From: Chitinophagales bacterium | GTDB lineage: Bacteria; Bacteroidota; Bacteroidia; Chitinophagales; Chitinophagaceae | NCBI GenBank assembly: GCA_015655015.1 | Contig: JAATFV010000090.1 | Location: 62,001 to 126,000, forward strand | Direction: 5' to 3' | Length of the DNA: 64,000 nt | Shown here: piece after piece, positions 53,976 to 61,707 of the stretch | Layout of the letters: every line of letters starts with the position of its first letter | Numbering within the stretch: position 1 is the stretch's first letter | Position numbers and translations under genes: made by a program | The notes under the pieces: generated by a model | What the model was told of the DNA's origin: nothing | Database searches by the model: none | Seen by the model: only the letters and a program-made list of their open reading frames with translations

Positions 53976-54006
53976 ACCATCCCGTTGCGACCGGGATGGT
54001 TTTTTA
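53976..54006 (+). terminator. Plus-strand terminator upstream of susC, module D
   Basis: A perfect 9-base stem (53976-53984 with 53992-54000, loop of 7) followed by TTTTTTATTTTT on the plus strand only. It lies between the fecR stop (54020) and the susC start, antisense to the operon. Of the four such elements this has the best T run. No clear plus-strand promoter box was found before it. Confidence 0.6.
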
Positions 54007-54019
54007 TTTTTGAACGTAT

Positions 54020-55096
54020 TTATTTGCTCCAGGTTACCGGACCTGTCTGTTTGACGACAATCAGTGAATCACTATGCCGTTCGAAGCACAGTTTACCCAA
54101 TATGGATAATTTATCCAGGGAAGCCTGCAGGTCGAGGTGATGGAATGTGACGGAATATTTTTTACCTATTATGAGCCCCGGCTCAGGCTGGAACCGGACG
54201 TTGTAGCGGTATTCCAGGGTTTCCAATATTTCTTCGAGGGGACTGCCGTCAAAAAGCAGCTCGTTGTCTTTCCAGGAGGCAATACCCGCCGTGTCCACCT
54301 GTCTGATGGTGAAGGCGCCGGAAAGACTGGCGTAACCTGCCTGCTGACCCGGCAGGAGCAGGTAAGGCTCATGGTCCGCCCGGCGGCCGGTATCCGCGGT
54401 CACTTTTACTTTTCCTGATCTAACGGAAACAAAATAATCTCCTTTCTTATTATATGCTTTCACATTAAAGGAGGTACCCAGCACCGTTGTCAGCAGATTG
54501 CCTGTCTTAACGGTGAAGGGGCGGTCACGGAGCGGGGCCACTTCAAAAAATGCCTCCCCGGACAACATCACGCGGCGGTCGCTGTCTCCGAAAGCCTGAG
54601 AATAAGAGATCGTGCTCCCGGCATTGAGATAGATCCTGGAACTATCCGGCAGTATCACCATTCTGGAATGTCCCCTTTCTGCTGAATAAGCTATGAACTC
54701 CTGCCCATGTACCCGTTTAGTTCCGGGAAAAAGCCGGGGAAGAACCAATACAAATAGCAATATGGCGGCTGCGGCTGTTGCGGCTACCAGGGAAATCACC
54801 CGGATCCGTCCTTTTCGATGGATGGCGGTATATTTTGGATCCCGGGAAGAAAGTGCACCCGGAAGGGCAGTAGTTTGCGGACCTGTCTTCCCATGGAAGA
54901 TAGAAGCCAGAACCCGTTCCCTTGTGGAGGCCGGCATAGGTGAAGTCCCGGTCGTTTCCCAATCTGCCCACGGCAACAAAACGTCCAGGTCAATGTCTTT
55001 TTCAGTGAGATATGCATTGATCTGCGCTATTTCTTCAGCAGACGCTGTTTTATCGAGCAGTTTTCTTACAAGTATGGAGATTTGTTCCGGATGCAT
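54020..55096 (-). CDS. FecR-family anti-sigma factor (module D)
   Basis: A 358-residue regulator: cytoplasmic part (LVRKLLDKTASAEEIAQINAYL), transmembrane helix at about 100-120 (ISLVAATAAAAILLFVLVL), FecR domain (GHSRMVILPDSSRIYLNAGSTISY, SGEAFFEVAPLRDRPFTVKTG, VLGTSFNVKAY) and C-terminal DUF4974 region (LEEILETLEYRYNVRFQ). Directly downstream of the module D sigma gene and upstream of the SusC it should sense. Confidence 0.95.
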   Translation of the reverse strand: MHPEQISILVRKLLDKTASAEEIAQINAYLTEKDIDLDVLLPWADWETTGTSPMPASTRERVLASIFHGKTGPQTTALPGALSSRDPKYTAIHRKGRIRVISLVAATAAAAILLFVLVLPRLFPGTKRVHGQEFIAYSAERGHSRMVILPDSSRIYLNAGSTISYSQAFGDSDRRVMLSGEAFFEVAPLRDRPFTVKTGNLLTTVLGTSFNVKAYNKKGDYFVSVRSGKVKVTADTGRRADHEPYLLLPGQQAGYASLSGAFTIRQVDTAGIASWKDNELLFDGSPLEEILETLEYRYNVRFQPEPGLIIGKKYSVTFHHLDLQASLDKLSILGKLCFERHSDSLIVVKQTGPVTWSK

Positions 55097-55182
55097 AGGC
55101 TGTTAGTATGACTACTGCTATATACACATCGGAGAGGGGTTACCCTAAGCCGGTAAGATTACCTTAATGTTAACTGATTTAA

Positions 55183-55737
55183 TCAGGATTTTATGGCTTT
55201 CAATTGGCTGCGGATGATCTTTAGCGCTTTTGTGATATGGAATTCAACCGCCTTTGTTGAGATCAGCAGTCGTTCTGCAATTTCCCTGTTCGTGAAATCG
55301 TATTCCCTGCTCAATTCGAAAACCTGGCGTGTACGGGCGCCCAGTTTTTCTATGACCTGCCTGTACTGGAGCAGCATCTCCCGGAATTCCAGGGAATGAG
55401 GATCTTCGGCCAATGCATGCTGGAGAAGCAGAGGGTTGTCCGGCACCTGTACCGGTGCGTTGGCCTTTTTACGAATATGATTCAACAGATGGTTGCGTGC
55501 TATGGTAAACAGGAGCACTTCGACGTTCTCTCGGCTGTCGATCCTGGAGCGGAATTGCCATAGTTTGCAGAAAATGTCCTGGAGCAGATCTTCCGCTTCC
55601 TGCGGATCGTGTACGACCTTTCTGCAGTAATTATAGACTTTATCTCCCAACAGACCGAAGATCTGCCGGAAGGCCTTTTCAGAATGATGGTTGAGGCCAA
55701 TCACTAATTCCGGATCGACACTCTGGTGCTGCTTCAT
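55183..55737 (-). CDS. ECF RNA polymerase sigma factor (module D)
   Basis: A 184-residue FecI-type sigma factor from ATG 55737. An upstream TTG (55761) was rejected because it lies in the probable promoter box. Region 2: AFRQIFGLLGDKVYNYCR, EAEDLLQDIFCKLWQFRS, LFTIARNHLLNHIRKK; region 4: ARTRQVFELSREYDFTNREIAERLLISTKAVEFHITKAL. Expected to drive the SusC-SusD-nucleotidase operon. Confidence 0.95.
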   Translation of the reverse strand: MKQHQSVDPELVIGLNHHSEKAFRQIFGLLGDKVYNYCRKVVHDPQEAEDLLQDIFCKLWQFRSRIDSRENVEVLLFTIARNHLLNHIRKKANAPVQVPDNPLLLQHALAEDPHSLEFREMLLQYRQVIEKLGARTRQVFELSREYDFTNREIAERLLISTKAVEFHITKALKIIRSQLKAIKS

Positions 55738-55758
55738 TGGAACCTTAACATTAAGGAT

Positions 55759-55766
55759 CAAAATTA
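55759..55766 (-). promoter_or_regulatory. TAnnTTTG box of the module D sigma gene
   Basis: On the minus strand TAATTTTG, an exact -7 consensus, lies 21 bases before ATG 55737. It fixes the sigma start at that ATG. No clear -33 box. Confidence 0.45.
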
Positions 55767-55865
55767 GAATTCGATTATTAACGTAATATTAAGTTTCAGC
55801 AAACTGGCAGGAAAGTGTGTTCTACAAGGATTGCAGTTTTAACAATAAACAGACAGAATTTAAAT

Positions 55866-55898
55866 TAAAGCGGCCGGCCCCAGGGGCCGGCCGCTTTA
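55866..55898 (-). terminator. Strong hairpin after the TlpA remnant
   Basis: A 15-base perfect stem (55866-55880 with 55884-55898), loop of three bases, very GC-rich, followed on the minus strand by AATTTAAATT. It lies 38 bases beyond the stop of the TlpA remnant and is probably the surviving terminator of the decayed locus; it also insulates the module D sigma promoter. Confidence 0.7.
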
Positions 55899-55936
55899 TC
55901 AAAGAGCCTGATCATTGTTGTCATTTGCCGTCCATT

Positions 55937-56339
55937 CTATTTAAACAATTCCCCTGCCTTTTCCGATAATTTATCACCACGCAGGTTGCGGGCTATAACT
56001 TTCCCCTGAGGGTCCACGAGTACGTTCTGGGGTATGGAATTGATGCCGTAGGCTTTCGCCGCTTCATTTTTCCATCCTTTCAGATCACTCACCTGTGTCC
56101 AGGGGAGCCGGTCATGGGCAATCGCCATTTCCCATTTATCTTTATTATCGTCCAGCCTTACTGACAGTATTTCCAGTCCTTTGAGATGGAACTGCTGGTA
56201 GGTTTTCAATACATTGGGGTTCTCAGCGCGGCAAGGTACACACCAACTGGGTCACCTGCTGAGCAAATGATGGTGTTTGCTGAGCGGACAAGCCGGCGGC
56301 CATTAGCATACCTGTACAGTAAGCCATTGCTTTTTTCAT
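55937..56339 (-). pseudogene. TlpA-type gene with large internal deletion and frameshift
   Basis: The minus strand starts with ATG 56339 and an intact signal peptide (MKKAMAYCTGMLMAAGLSAQ), runs about 18 more codons and stops. In another frame, directly joined, the thioredoxin domain begins at its redox centre (SWCVPCRAENPNV) and continues normally (LEILSVRLDDNKDKW, SIPQNVLVDPQG, NLRGDKL) to a stop at 55937. The DUF4369 domain and the first strands of the thioredoxin fold, some 250 codons judging from intact relatives here, are gone. The product cannot be functional. Confidence 0.85.
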
Positions 56340-56357
56340 GTTATGTTGTTGTTTTAT

Positions 56358-56756
56358 TTATGGATTATTCTGCATACCTGGATTTTGACTGATGACCAGC
56401 TGCGGGATGCGCAGGGTCAGTCTTTCGGGTTTCATGGTAATGGTGGAGAAAGTGCCGTCTGCATTATAGAGCATATGGACAAATTTTGTCTGGGGAATCA
56501 CCGGATCTACGGAGAGTCTTCTCATATCGAACCATCGGAATCCCTGGGCTGCATATTCGCGCATACGTTCGTCCATGATGAACTTCAGAAGCGGTATCTG
56601 TTGTGAAGTGATGGGAGCAGGGCCCGGAGCGTTCGCGGCAGGCATCCTGGCATACCGCAGGGTCTGTACGTCGGCCTGGGCGCCCGCCAGGTCGTTCAAC
56701 CTTGTCTTACATTCGGCGCGCAGCAGCAGCAGGTCGGGCACCGGCTTACCATTAAT
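56358..56756 (-). pseudogene. C-terminal remnant of a SusD gene
   Basis: About 130 codons read as the end of a SusD protein: VPDLLLLRAECKTRLNDLAGAQ, FIMDERMREYAAQGFRWFDMRRL and the ending RIPQLVISQNPGMQNNP. No lipobox or N-terminal half exists; upstream the sequence runs into the GH127 remnant in another frame. It lies 18 bases before the TlpA remnant, the gene order of an old SusD-TlpA operon. Confidence 0.85.
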
Positions 56757-56802
56757 GAGAATGGATAGCTTGAAGGAAACCGGTCCCGCCAGGGCAACAG
56801 CA

Positions 56803-57330
56803 TGCCACTTCCCGTTTGCCGGGGCCGAAGGTGCGCACCAGCAGGTCGGCGTTCCGGAGGTCAACGTCCAGGAAGTTGCGCTTGCCGGTAGCCATATAAT
56901 GGGCGCTGGCTGCTTCGAACATATGTCCTGAGTTATACAGTTCATGACTAAGCTCATGTTCCTTTACCCAGCGATCCGGTCCTGACCAGGGATGCGGGTA
57001 CAGTGGATCAATCGTCCGGGCCGTATAAAGGTACCTGTCGGGTTCCTGGGCGCGCGCTACGGTATCGATCAACCCATCGACATAGGCATTACTGACCCTG
57101 CCCGTGCTTTCGCAGCGGGCGAAAGACGCAGGGATGGTAGCCGTTCGGTTGCGCTCTATCCGTGAAGACCGGAAGGAGTCTGTCAGCTGCACCTGCCGGA
57201 AAGTGACAGGGCTGATCGGATAGTCTTTTTGCTGTGCCCGCAAAAGACCGCCGGACAGCAAGGTAACGCCAGCCAGCAGGATACCGCCGGACAGCAGGCG
57301 GAAAAACGTCAATCCAGGAAGGTGCATCAT
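56803..57330 (-). pseudogene. N-terminal remnant of a GH127-type enzyme (beta-L-arabinofuranosidase family)
   Basis: ATG 57330 opens a signal peptide followed by DYPISPVTFRQVQLTDSF, NRTATIPASFARCESTGRV, then YVDGLIDTVARAQEPD, YLYTARTIDPLYPHPWSG, KEHELSHELYNSGHMFEAASAHYMATGKRNFLD and FGPGKREVA, where the similarity stops. These are features of the N-terminal third of GH127 (DUF1680) enzymes. The jump from ESTGRV to YVDGL indicates an internal loss of about 40 codons, and all C-terminal catalytic parts are missing. A gene of 600-800 codons is reduced to about 176. Confidence 0.8.
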
Positions 57331-57680
57331 GATCTGTATTTTATGATGGGGGTCAGCCTGTATATACAAGGTAGGGATTTTCTAATAATTGTCACTTTTA
57401 CGGCTATTGCGGGGAACGCATAGCGAATAATACCTCTTAACTCTTAAATAGCAAACCGGTAAAACTTTCCCAACCATCACAAAGTGAGGCTGGTATATAA
57501 ATGTTATTGTGGCAAACAGCCGCAGCGGCTGACTTTCGGGCAAATACCTGTCTGAGATCGGGAAGACGGGAAAGAAAGATCATGTTCTTCACTGATCAGG
57601 GTCATGACCGGCTCTCCCGCCGCGGACTACTTTTACGTCCTATTACAAAACGAATGTATAACATTAAAAAAACTACGGTC
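57331..57680. other. Non-coding stretch between the decayed locus and the YceI gene
   Basis: About 350 bases with no supported gene. The frame of the YceI gene stays open leftward to 57501 but that part has no signal or conserved residues. A perfect 10-base palindrome, GGTCATGACC, is at 57600-57609. No clear promoter was seen. Confidence 0.5.
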
Positions 57681-58334
57681 ATGAATACAGAATTATCTAC
57701 ATCAGCTAAAAATTCCGGATCAAAACGCCTGGCATTCTCCTTATCCGACAAGCTATCCGCATGGAGAACAGTACCTGCCATCTGCCTGTTCCTTCTGAGC
57801 ACGGCCTTTACCTTTGGTCAGGTCACCTATACGGGGACAACAACCACCCTGGTCGTCAGCGGCACCTCTACCATGCACGACTGGGATATGAAATCAGCCA
57901 AATCCACTTGCACGGCAGTATTTGAATTCAACAATGCCGGGCAGATAACGGGACTGACGGCTCTGAGCTTTTCAACACCCGTTAACAGCTTAAAGAGCGA
58001 GCACACCGCCATGGACAATAACGCTTACAAAGCCTTGAAGATTGATAAGAACCCTACTATTACCTACACGCTGGCCTCTGTAAGCGTTACACCCGCCGCC
58101 GGAGGGACCAGCACGGTGAAATGTACAGGCAAGCTTTCCATAGCCGGCGCCACGCTCAACCAGGATGTGGTAGCCGTCTGCAAACCGAATGCTGATAACA
58201 CCATCACTGTCACCGGCAGCCGGACCATCAGTATGAAAGATTTTAATATGGAACCGCCCACTTTTATGCTGGGAACTATTAAGACAGGGAATGATGTCGT
58301 TTTGAAATTCACCCTGGTCCTGAAAAAATCCTGA
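57681..58334 (+). CDS. YceI-family polyisoprenoid-binding-like periplasmic protein
   Basis: A 217-residue exported protein. ATG 57681 was chosen, giving a long n-region and a hydrophobic core (TVPAICLFLLSTAFTFGQ). The mature part is a YceI-type lipocalin fold: SGTSTMHDWDMKS, LSFSTPVNSLKSEHTAMDNNAYKAL, NPTITYTLASV, GKLSIAGATLNQD, GSRTISMKDFNMEPPTFMLG and VVLKFTLVLKK. The family binds isoprenoid-like lipids and is often linked with respiration and stress. It is 99 bases upstream of an outer-membrane barrel gene in the same direction. Confidence 0.9.
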   Translation: MNTELSTSAKNSGSKRLAFSLSDKLSAWRTVPAICLFLLSTAFTFGQVTYTGTTTTLVVSGTSTMHDWDMKSAKSTCTAVFEFNNAGQITGLTALSFSTPVNSLKSEHTAMDNNAYKALKIDKNPTITYTLASVSVTPAAGGTSTVKCTGKLSIAGATLNQDVVAVCKPNADNTITVTGSRTISMKDFNMEPPTFMLGTIKTGNDVVLKFTLVLKKS

Positions 58335-58433
58335 TCGTACCGTCGGATCCGGACCGGGTCATCCGAATAGTATCCTAATGATACAACGCCTTCTAACCGC
58401 ATTATAAATTTTTATCTTTTTTAATTCAATTTT

Positions 58434-59768
58434 ATGAGACATTTTATCCTTCGCAACGCTTATTTGTTACTGGTTCTTGTCGCAGGTATTTTACCGGCCA
58501 GCCTTTCCGCCCAGCTCCTGCAGGGAAAACTGGAAAACTATCGCCCTTATGATCAATCAGGCATCAATCAGTTCGAAACAAAAAAAGACACGGTACCCTT
58601 CACCGGTCCGACGCTCAGAATCGGTGCAGGATTTACCCAGGAATTCCAGGGGTTGAAACATCACAATAGTTCGGCTGGAGCTTTGGTCAGCCCGTTGTAC
58701 AAGATCACGCCGGGTTTCAACGAGGCCATGGCCAATCTGTACACTGACTTCCAGCTCGCTGATGGTATCCATTTGAACGTCGCCCTCTATCTTTCTACCC
58801 GTCACCACACTGAAACCTGGGTAAAAGGCGGCTACCTTCAATTCGACAAGCTGCCTTTCAAAGGCCAGTTCTGGAGTGATATCATGAAATATACCACCAT
58901 CAAGATCGGGCAAATGGAGATCAACTACGGCGACCAGCACTTCCGCAGAACAGACGGCGGCCATGCGCTGTACAATCCGTTCACCGAAAACTATATCGTG
59001 GATGCCTTTGCCACAGAGATCGGTGGAGAGATCTATGTGCAGAAGAACGGTCTCTTCGGAATGGTAGCCCTGAGTGATGGTACGCTGGATGCCAAGATCG
59101 ACTCAGTGACCAATACCCCGCAGAATGGCAATATCAAGAAGAATCCGGCTGTTTATGGCAAAGTGGGTATCGACAAACAATTGGCAGATAGAGTTCGCGT
59201 GCGCCTGTCAGCTTCCTACTATCATGAGAACAGCAGTGCCAGCAATGACCTGTATTTCGGAGACCGTGCGGGATCCGGTTACTTCATGGTAATGGAAAAA
59301 CCGTATGTAGTGCCAGCCAGCGGGGAAAGCGCCTACGAAGCAGATGCCTTTTCCGGACGGCTCAACCCGGGCTTTAGCTATAAAGTGGATGCGTTAATGG
59401 CGAATGGGTTCATCAAATTCCAGGGCCTGGAATTGTTCGGCACCTTTGAACATTCCCAGGGCAAGACCGCCACAGAGGTCGCTTCCCGCCAATTCAACCA
59501 ATATGCCATAGATGGTGTCTACCGTTTCGGCAAAAATGAGAATCTCTTTATCGGAGCCCGTTATAACGGGGTTACAGCCGAACTGAGAGGGATTTCCAGC
59601 CCGGTAACGATCAATCGTTTTGCAGCAGCTGCCGGCTGGTTCCTGACAAAGAATGTCTTATTGAAAGGTGAATATGTTACCCAGAGCTATAATGATTTCC
59701 CGACCACCGACTATCGTAACGGCGGAAAGTTCAACGGATACATGGTCGTAGCTACCGTCGGATTCTAA
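58434..59768 (+). CDS. Outer-membrane porin-like beta-barrel protein
   Basis: A 444-residue protein with signal peptide (YLLLVLVAGILPASLSAQ), no plug domain, and alternating strands throughout (GPTLRIGAGFTQEF, MEINYGDQHFRRTDGGHALYNPF, YGKVGIDKQLADRVRVRLSASYYHENS, NLFIGARYNGVTAEL) ending in a terminal Phe (YMVVATVGF). This is a porin-size barrel, perhaps of the phosphate-selective or general porin clan. It sits between YceI and the CoA-transferase gene and is followed by a strong terminator, so YceI and the barrel may form one unit. Substrate unknown. Confidence 0.8.
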   Translation: MRHFILRNAYLLLVLVAGILPASLSAQLLQGKLENYRPYDQSGINQFETKKDTVPFTGPTLRIGAGFTQEFQGLKHHNSSAGALVSPLYKITPGFNEAMANLYTDFQLADGIHLNVALYLSTRHHTETWVKGGYLQFDKLPFKGQFWSDIMKYTTIKIGQMEINYGDQHFRRTDGGHALYNPFTENYIVDAFATEIGGEIYVQKNGLFGMVALSDGTLDAKIDSVTNTPQNGNIKKNPAVYGKVGIDKQLADRVRVRLSASYYHENSSASNDLYFGDRAGSGYFMVMEKPYVVPASGESAYEADAFSGRLNPGFSYKVDALMANGFIKFQGLELFGTFEHSQGKTATEVASRQFNQYAIDGVYRFGKNENLFIGARYNGVTAELRGISSPVTINRFAAAAGWFLTKNVLLKGEYVTQSYNDFPTTDYRNGGKFNGYMVVATVGF

Positions 59769-59815
59769 GTACAAAAATGGTCCAACCCTTGAAAAACCAA
59801 GCCCTAAATGAAGAG

Positions 59816-59842
59816 TTCCCCGGAAAAAACCGGGGAATTTTT
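59816..59842 (+). terminator. Rho-independent terminator after the porin gene
   Basis: Stem TTCCCCGG / CCGGGGAA (59816-59823 with 59830-59837), loop AAAAAA, followed by TTTTTC. It separates the porin gene from the CoA-transferase gene 37 bases on. Confidence 0.85.
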
Positions 59843-59878
59843 CTTCCGGAGGTCTAACAATATTAATAAATACGATTT

Positions 59879-61177
59879 ATGTCAACAGAGAAATATCAAT
59901 CAGCAGAAGAAGCTGTCCAATGTATCCAAACCGGCGACCGCGTATTCATTCATGGCAGCGCCGCTACTCCGGTATGCCTGGTAAAAGCCATGCAGGCCCG
60001 GCACAAGGAGCTCCATCATGTCGAGCTGGTAAGCATCACCACCATGGGAGACCTTGATTTCAACAATCCCCTGTGGAGGGAAAGTTTTTTCTTCAATTCC
60101 CTGTTCGTTTCTGCCGGCACCCGCTCCGTGGCCAATAGCATGAACGGCGACTATGTACCCATTTTTCTGAGCCAGATCCCGCAGCTCTTCACCAAAAATA
60201 TACTTCCGCTGGATGTGGCATTGGTACAGGTGTCGCCGCCGGATGCGCATGGATATTGTTCCCTGGGCACCTCGGTGGACATAACCCGGGCTGCCGTCGA
60301 TAACGCACGGAAAGTGATCGCACAGGTCAATCCCCGAATGCCCCGTACCCATGGAGACGGATTTATCCATGTAAGGAATATCGACGTCCTCGTCTGGCAA
60401 GAGGCTGAATTGCCGGAAGTCGACTATTCCAACAAGTCCGGCGAAATTGTTGAAAAAATAGGCAGGCAGGTAGCCTCCCTGATCGAGAACGGAGCTACGT
60501 TGCAGCTTGGCATCGGCAATATCCCCGACCAGGTATTAAAGAACCTGGAGCATCATAAAGACCTGGGCCTTCATACCGAGATGTTATCCGATGGCGTGAT
60601 CCCGCTGATCCAGCAGGGCGTTATCAACAACAGAAAGAAGAAGCTTAATCGCGGGCGTTCGGTGACCTCCTTTATGAACGGCACCCGAAAACTATTTGAT
60701 TTCGTGGATGACAACCCCGAAATACGGGTAATGGATATCGCCTATGTCAATGATACGAGCATTATCCGGCAGAATCCAAAAGCCACAGCCATCAATAGCG
60801 CTATCGAGATCGATCTCACAGGCCAGGTCTGTGCCGACTCCATGGGTACCTATCAGTATTCGGGCATCGGAGGACAGATGGATTTTATGAGAGGAGCTTC
60901 CTTATCCGAGAACGGGAAACCCATCATCGCACTGCCTTCTGCCACCTCTACGGGAGTATCCCGTATCGTCCCTTTCCTGAAAGAAGGGGCCGGAGTAGTG
61001 ACGACCCGCGGGCATATGCATTGGGTGGTTACTGAATACGGGAAAGTGGATCTTTTTGGAAAAAATCTGAAACAACGGGCCCAGTCCCTGATCAACATCG
61101 CACATCCGTCACACCAGGAGTGGCTGGAAAAGGCTTTTTATCAACGATTTAAGAATGAAAACTCCTTTGCTAAATAA
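59879..61177 (+). CDS. Acetyl-CoA hydrolase/transferase family protein (4-hydroxybutyrate CoA-transferase-like)
   Basis: A 432-residue cytoplasmic enzyme of the acetyl-CoA hydrolase/transferase family. Features: VFIHGSAATPVCLVKAM near the N-terminus, DVALVQVSPPDAHGYCSLGTSVD, LQLGIGNIPDQVL, HTEMLSDGVIPLI, the probable catalytic Glu in INSAIEIDLTGQV, and the GIGGQMDFMRGAS loop near the CoA site. It moves CoA between acetyl-CoA and a short-chain acid such as 4-hydroxybutyrate, acetate or butyrate; which acid cannot be read. Together with the 3-hydroxybutyrate dehydrogenase at 45 kb it hints at short-chain hydroxy-acid metabolism, but the genes are far apart. Confidence 0.9.
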   Translation: MSTEKYQSAEEAVQCIQTGDRVFIHGSAATPVCLVKAMQARHKELHHVELVSITTMGDLDFNNPLWRESFFFNSLFVSAGTRSVANSMNGDYVPIFLSQIPQLFTKNILPLDVALVQVSPPDAHGYCSLGTSVDITRAAVDNARKVIAQVNPRMPRTHGDGFIHVRNIDVLVWQEAELPEVDYSNKSGEIVEKIGRQVASLIENGATLQLGIGNIPDQVLKNLEHHKDLGLHTEMLSDGVIPLIQQGVINNRKKKLNRGRSVTSFMNGTRKLFDFVDDNPEIRVMDIAYVNDTSIIRQNPKATAINSAIEIDLTGQVCADSMGTYQYSGIGGQMDFMRGASLSENGKPIIALPSATSTGVSRIVPFLKEGAGVVTTRGHMHWVVTEYGKVDLFGKNLKQRAQSLINIAHPSHQEWLEKAFYQRFKNENSFAK

Positions 61178-61264
61178 TACCTGCCCTGAGACCGACCTGA
61201 TTAAAATCATGCCGGGCACGGGGAAAGATCATGTATTGTTTACGGGGATAAAATAATTTTTGTC

Positions 61265-61681
61265 ATGGGAACATATATTATGAAATTTCACATTGCCAGG
61301 CAAGAGCTGATAAAAGGGGTACAGGAAGAATTCAGCAAAACTTATCCTTATCTTAAAGTAGAGTTTTCAAAAAAGAGAGAGCTCTCTTCGGGATCTCCCG
61401 TTGACAATCTCCTATTGCCAGAAGAAAACAGGAACGATGAAAACGATATCCGCCTGGCAGCGAAAAAAATTCTATGGGAGGACTTCGGTCTCTCCGATGA
61501 AATGCAGGTCAGTGAGCTGGAGATACTCCTGCAGTACCAGTTCGGGTTACCCGTACAGATCTTACGGAAAAGCGGTAATCTCTGGATGGAGACCCGCATG
61601 AGCCGGCACTGGACCCTCCGGCAACAAAACAATCACGGAGAAGATATTGCTTCCGGATTTGGGGGAACGGGGAAGTCCTGA
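61265..61681 (+). CDS. Small protein of unknown function downstream of the CoA-transferase
   Basis: A 138-residue soluble protein (start MGTYIMKFHIARQELIKG; ATG 61280 is an alternative). It is charged, with alternating helices and strands (QEEFSKTYPYLKVEFSKKRE, MQVSELEILLQYQFGLPVQILRKSGNLWME) and a disordered tail. No family recognised. It is 87 bases after the CoA-transferase and converges on the response-regulator gene, with only 26 bases between stops. Confidence 0.7.
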   Translation: MGTYIMKFHIARQELIKGVQEEFSKTYPYLKVEFSKKRELSSGSPVDNLLLPEENRNDENDIRLAAKKILWEDFGLSDEMQVSELEILLQYQFGLPVQILRKSGNLWMETRMSRHWTLRQQNNHGEDIASGFGGTGKS

Positions 61682-61707
61682 TACAAAGGACAGGGCCTAC
61701 TACAAGA

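Noticed and set aside
57600-57609. Palindrome GGTCATGACC upstream of the YceI gene as a Crp/Fnr site
   Set aside because: The half-sites point the opposite way from the TGACC-GGTCA repeat at 62866 and the site is not near a clear promoter; a 10-base palindrome can occur by chance.
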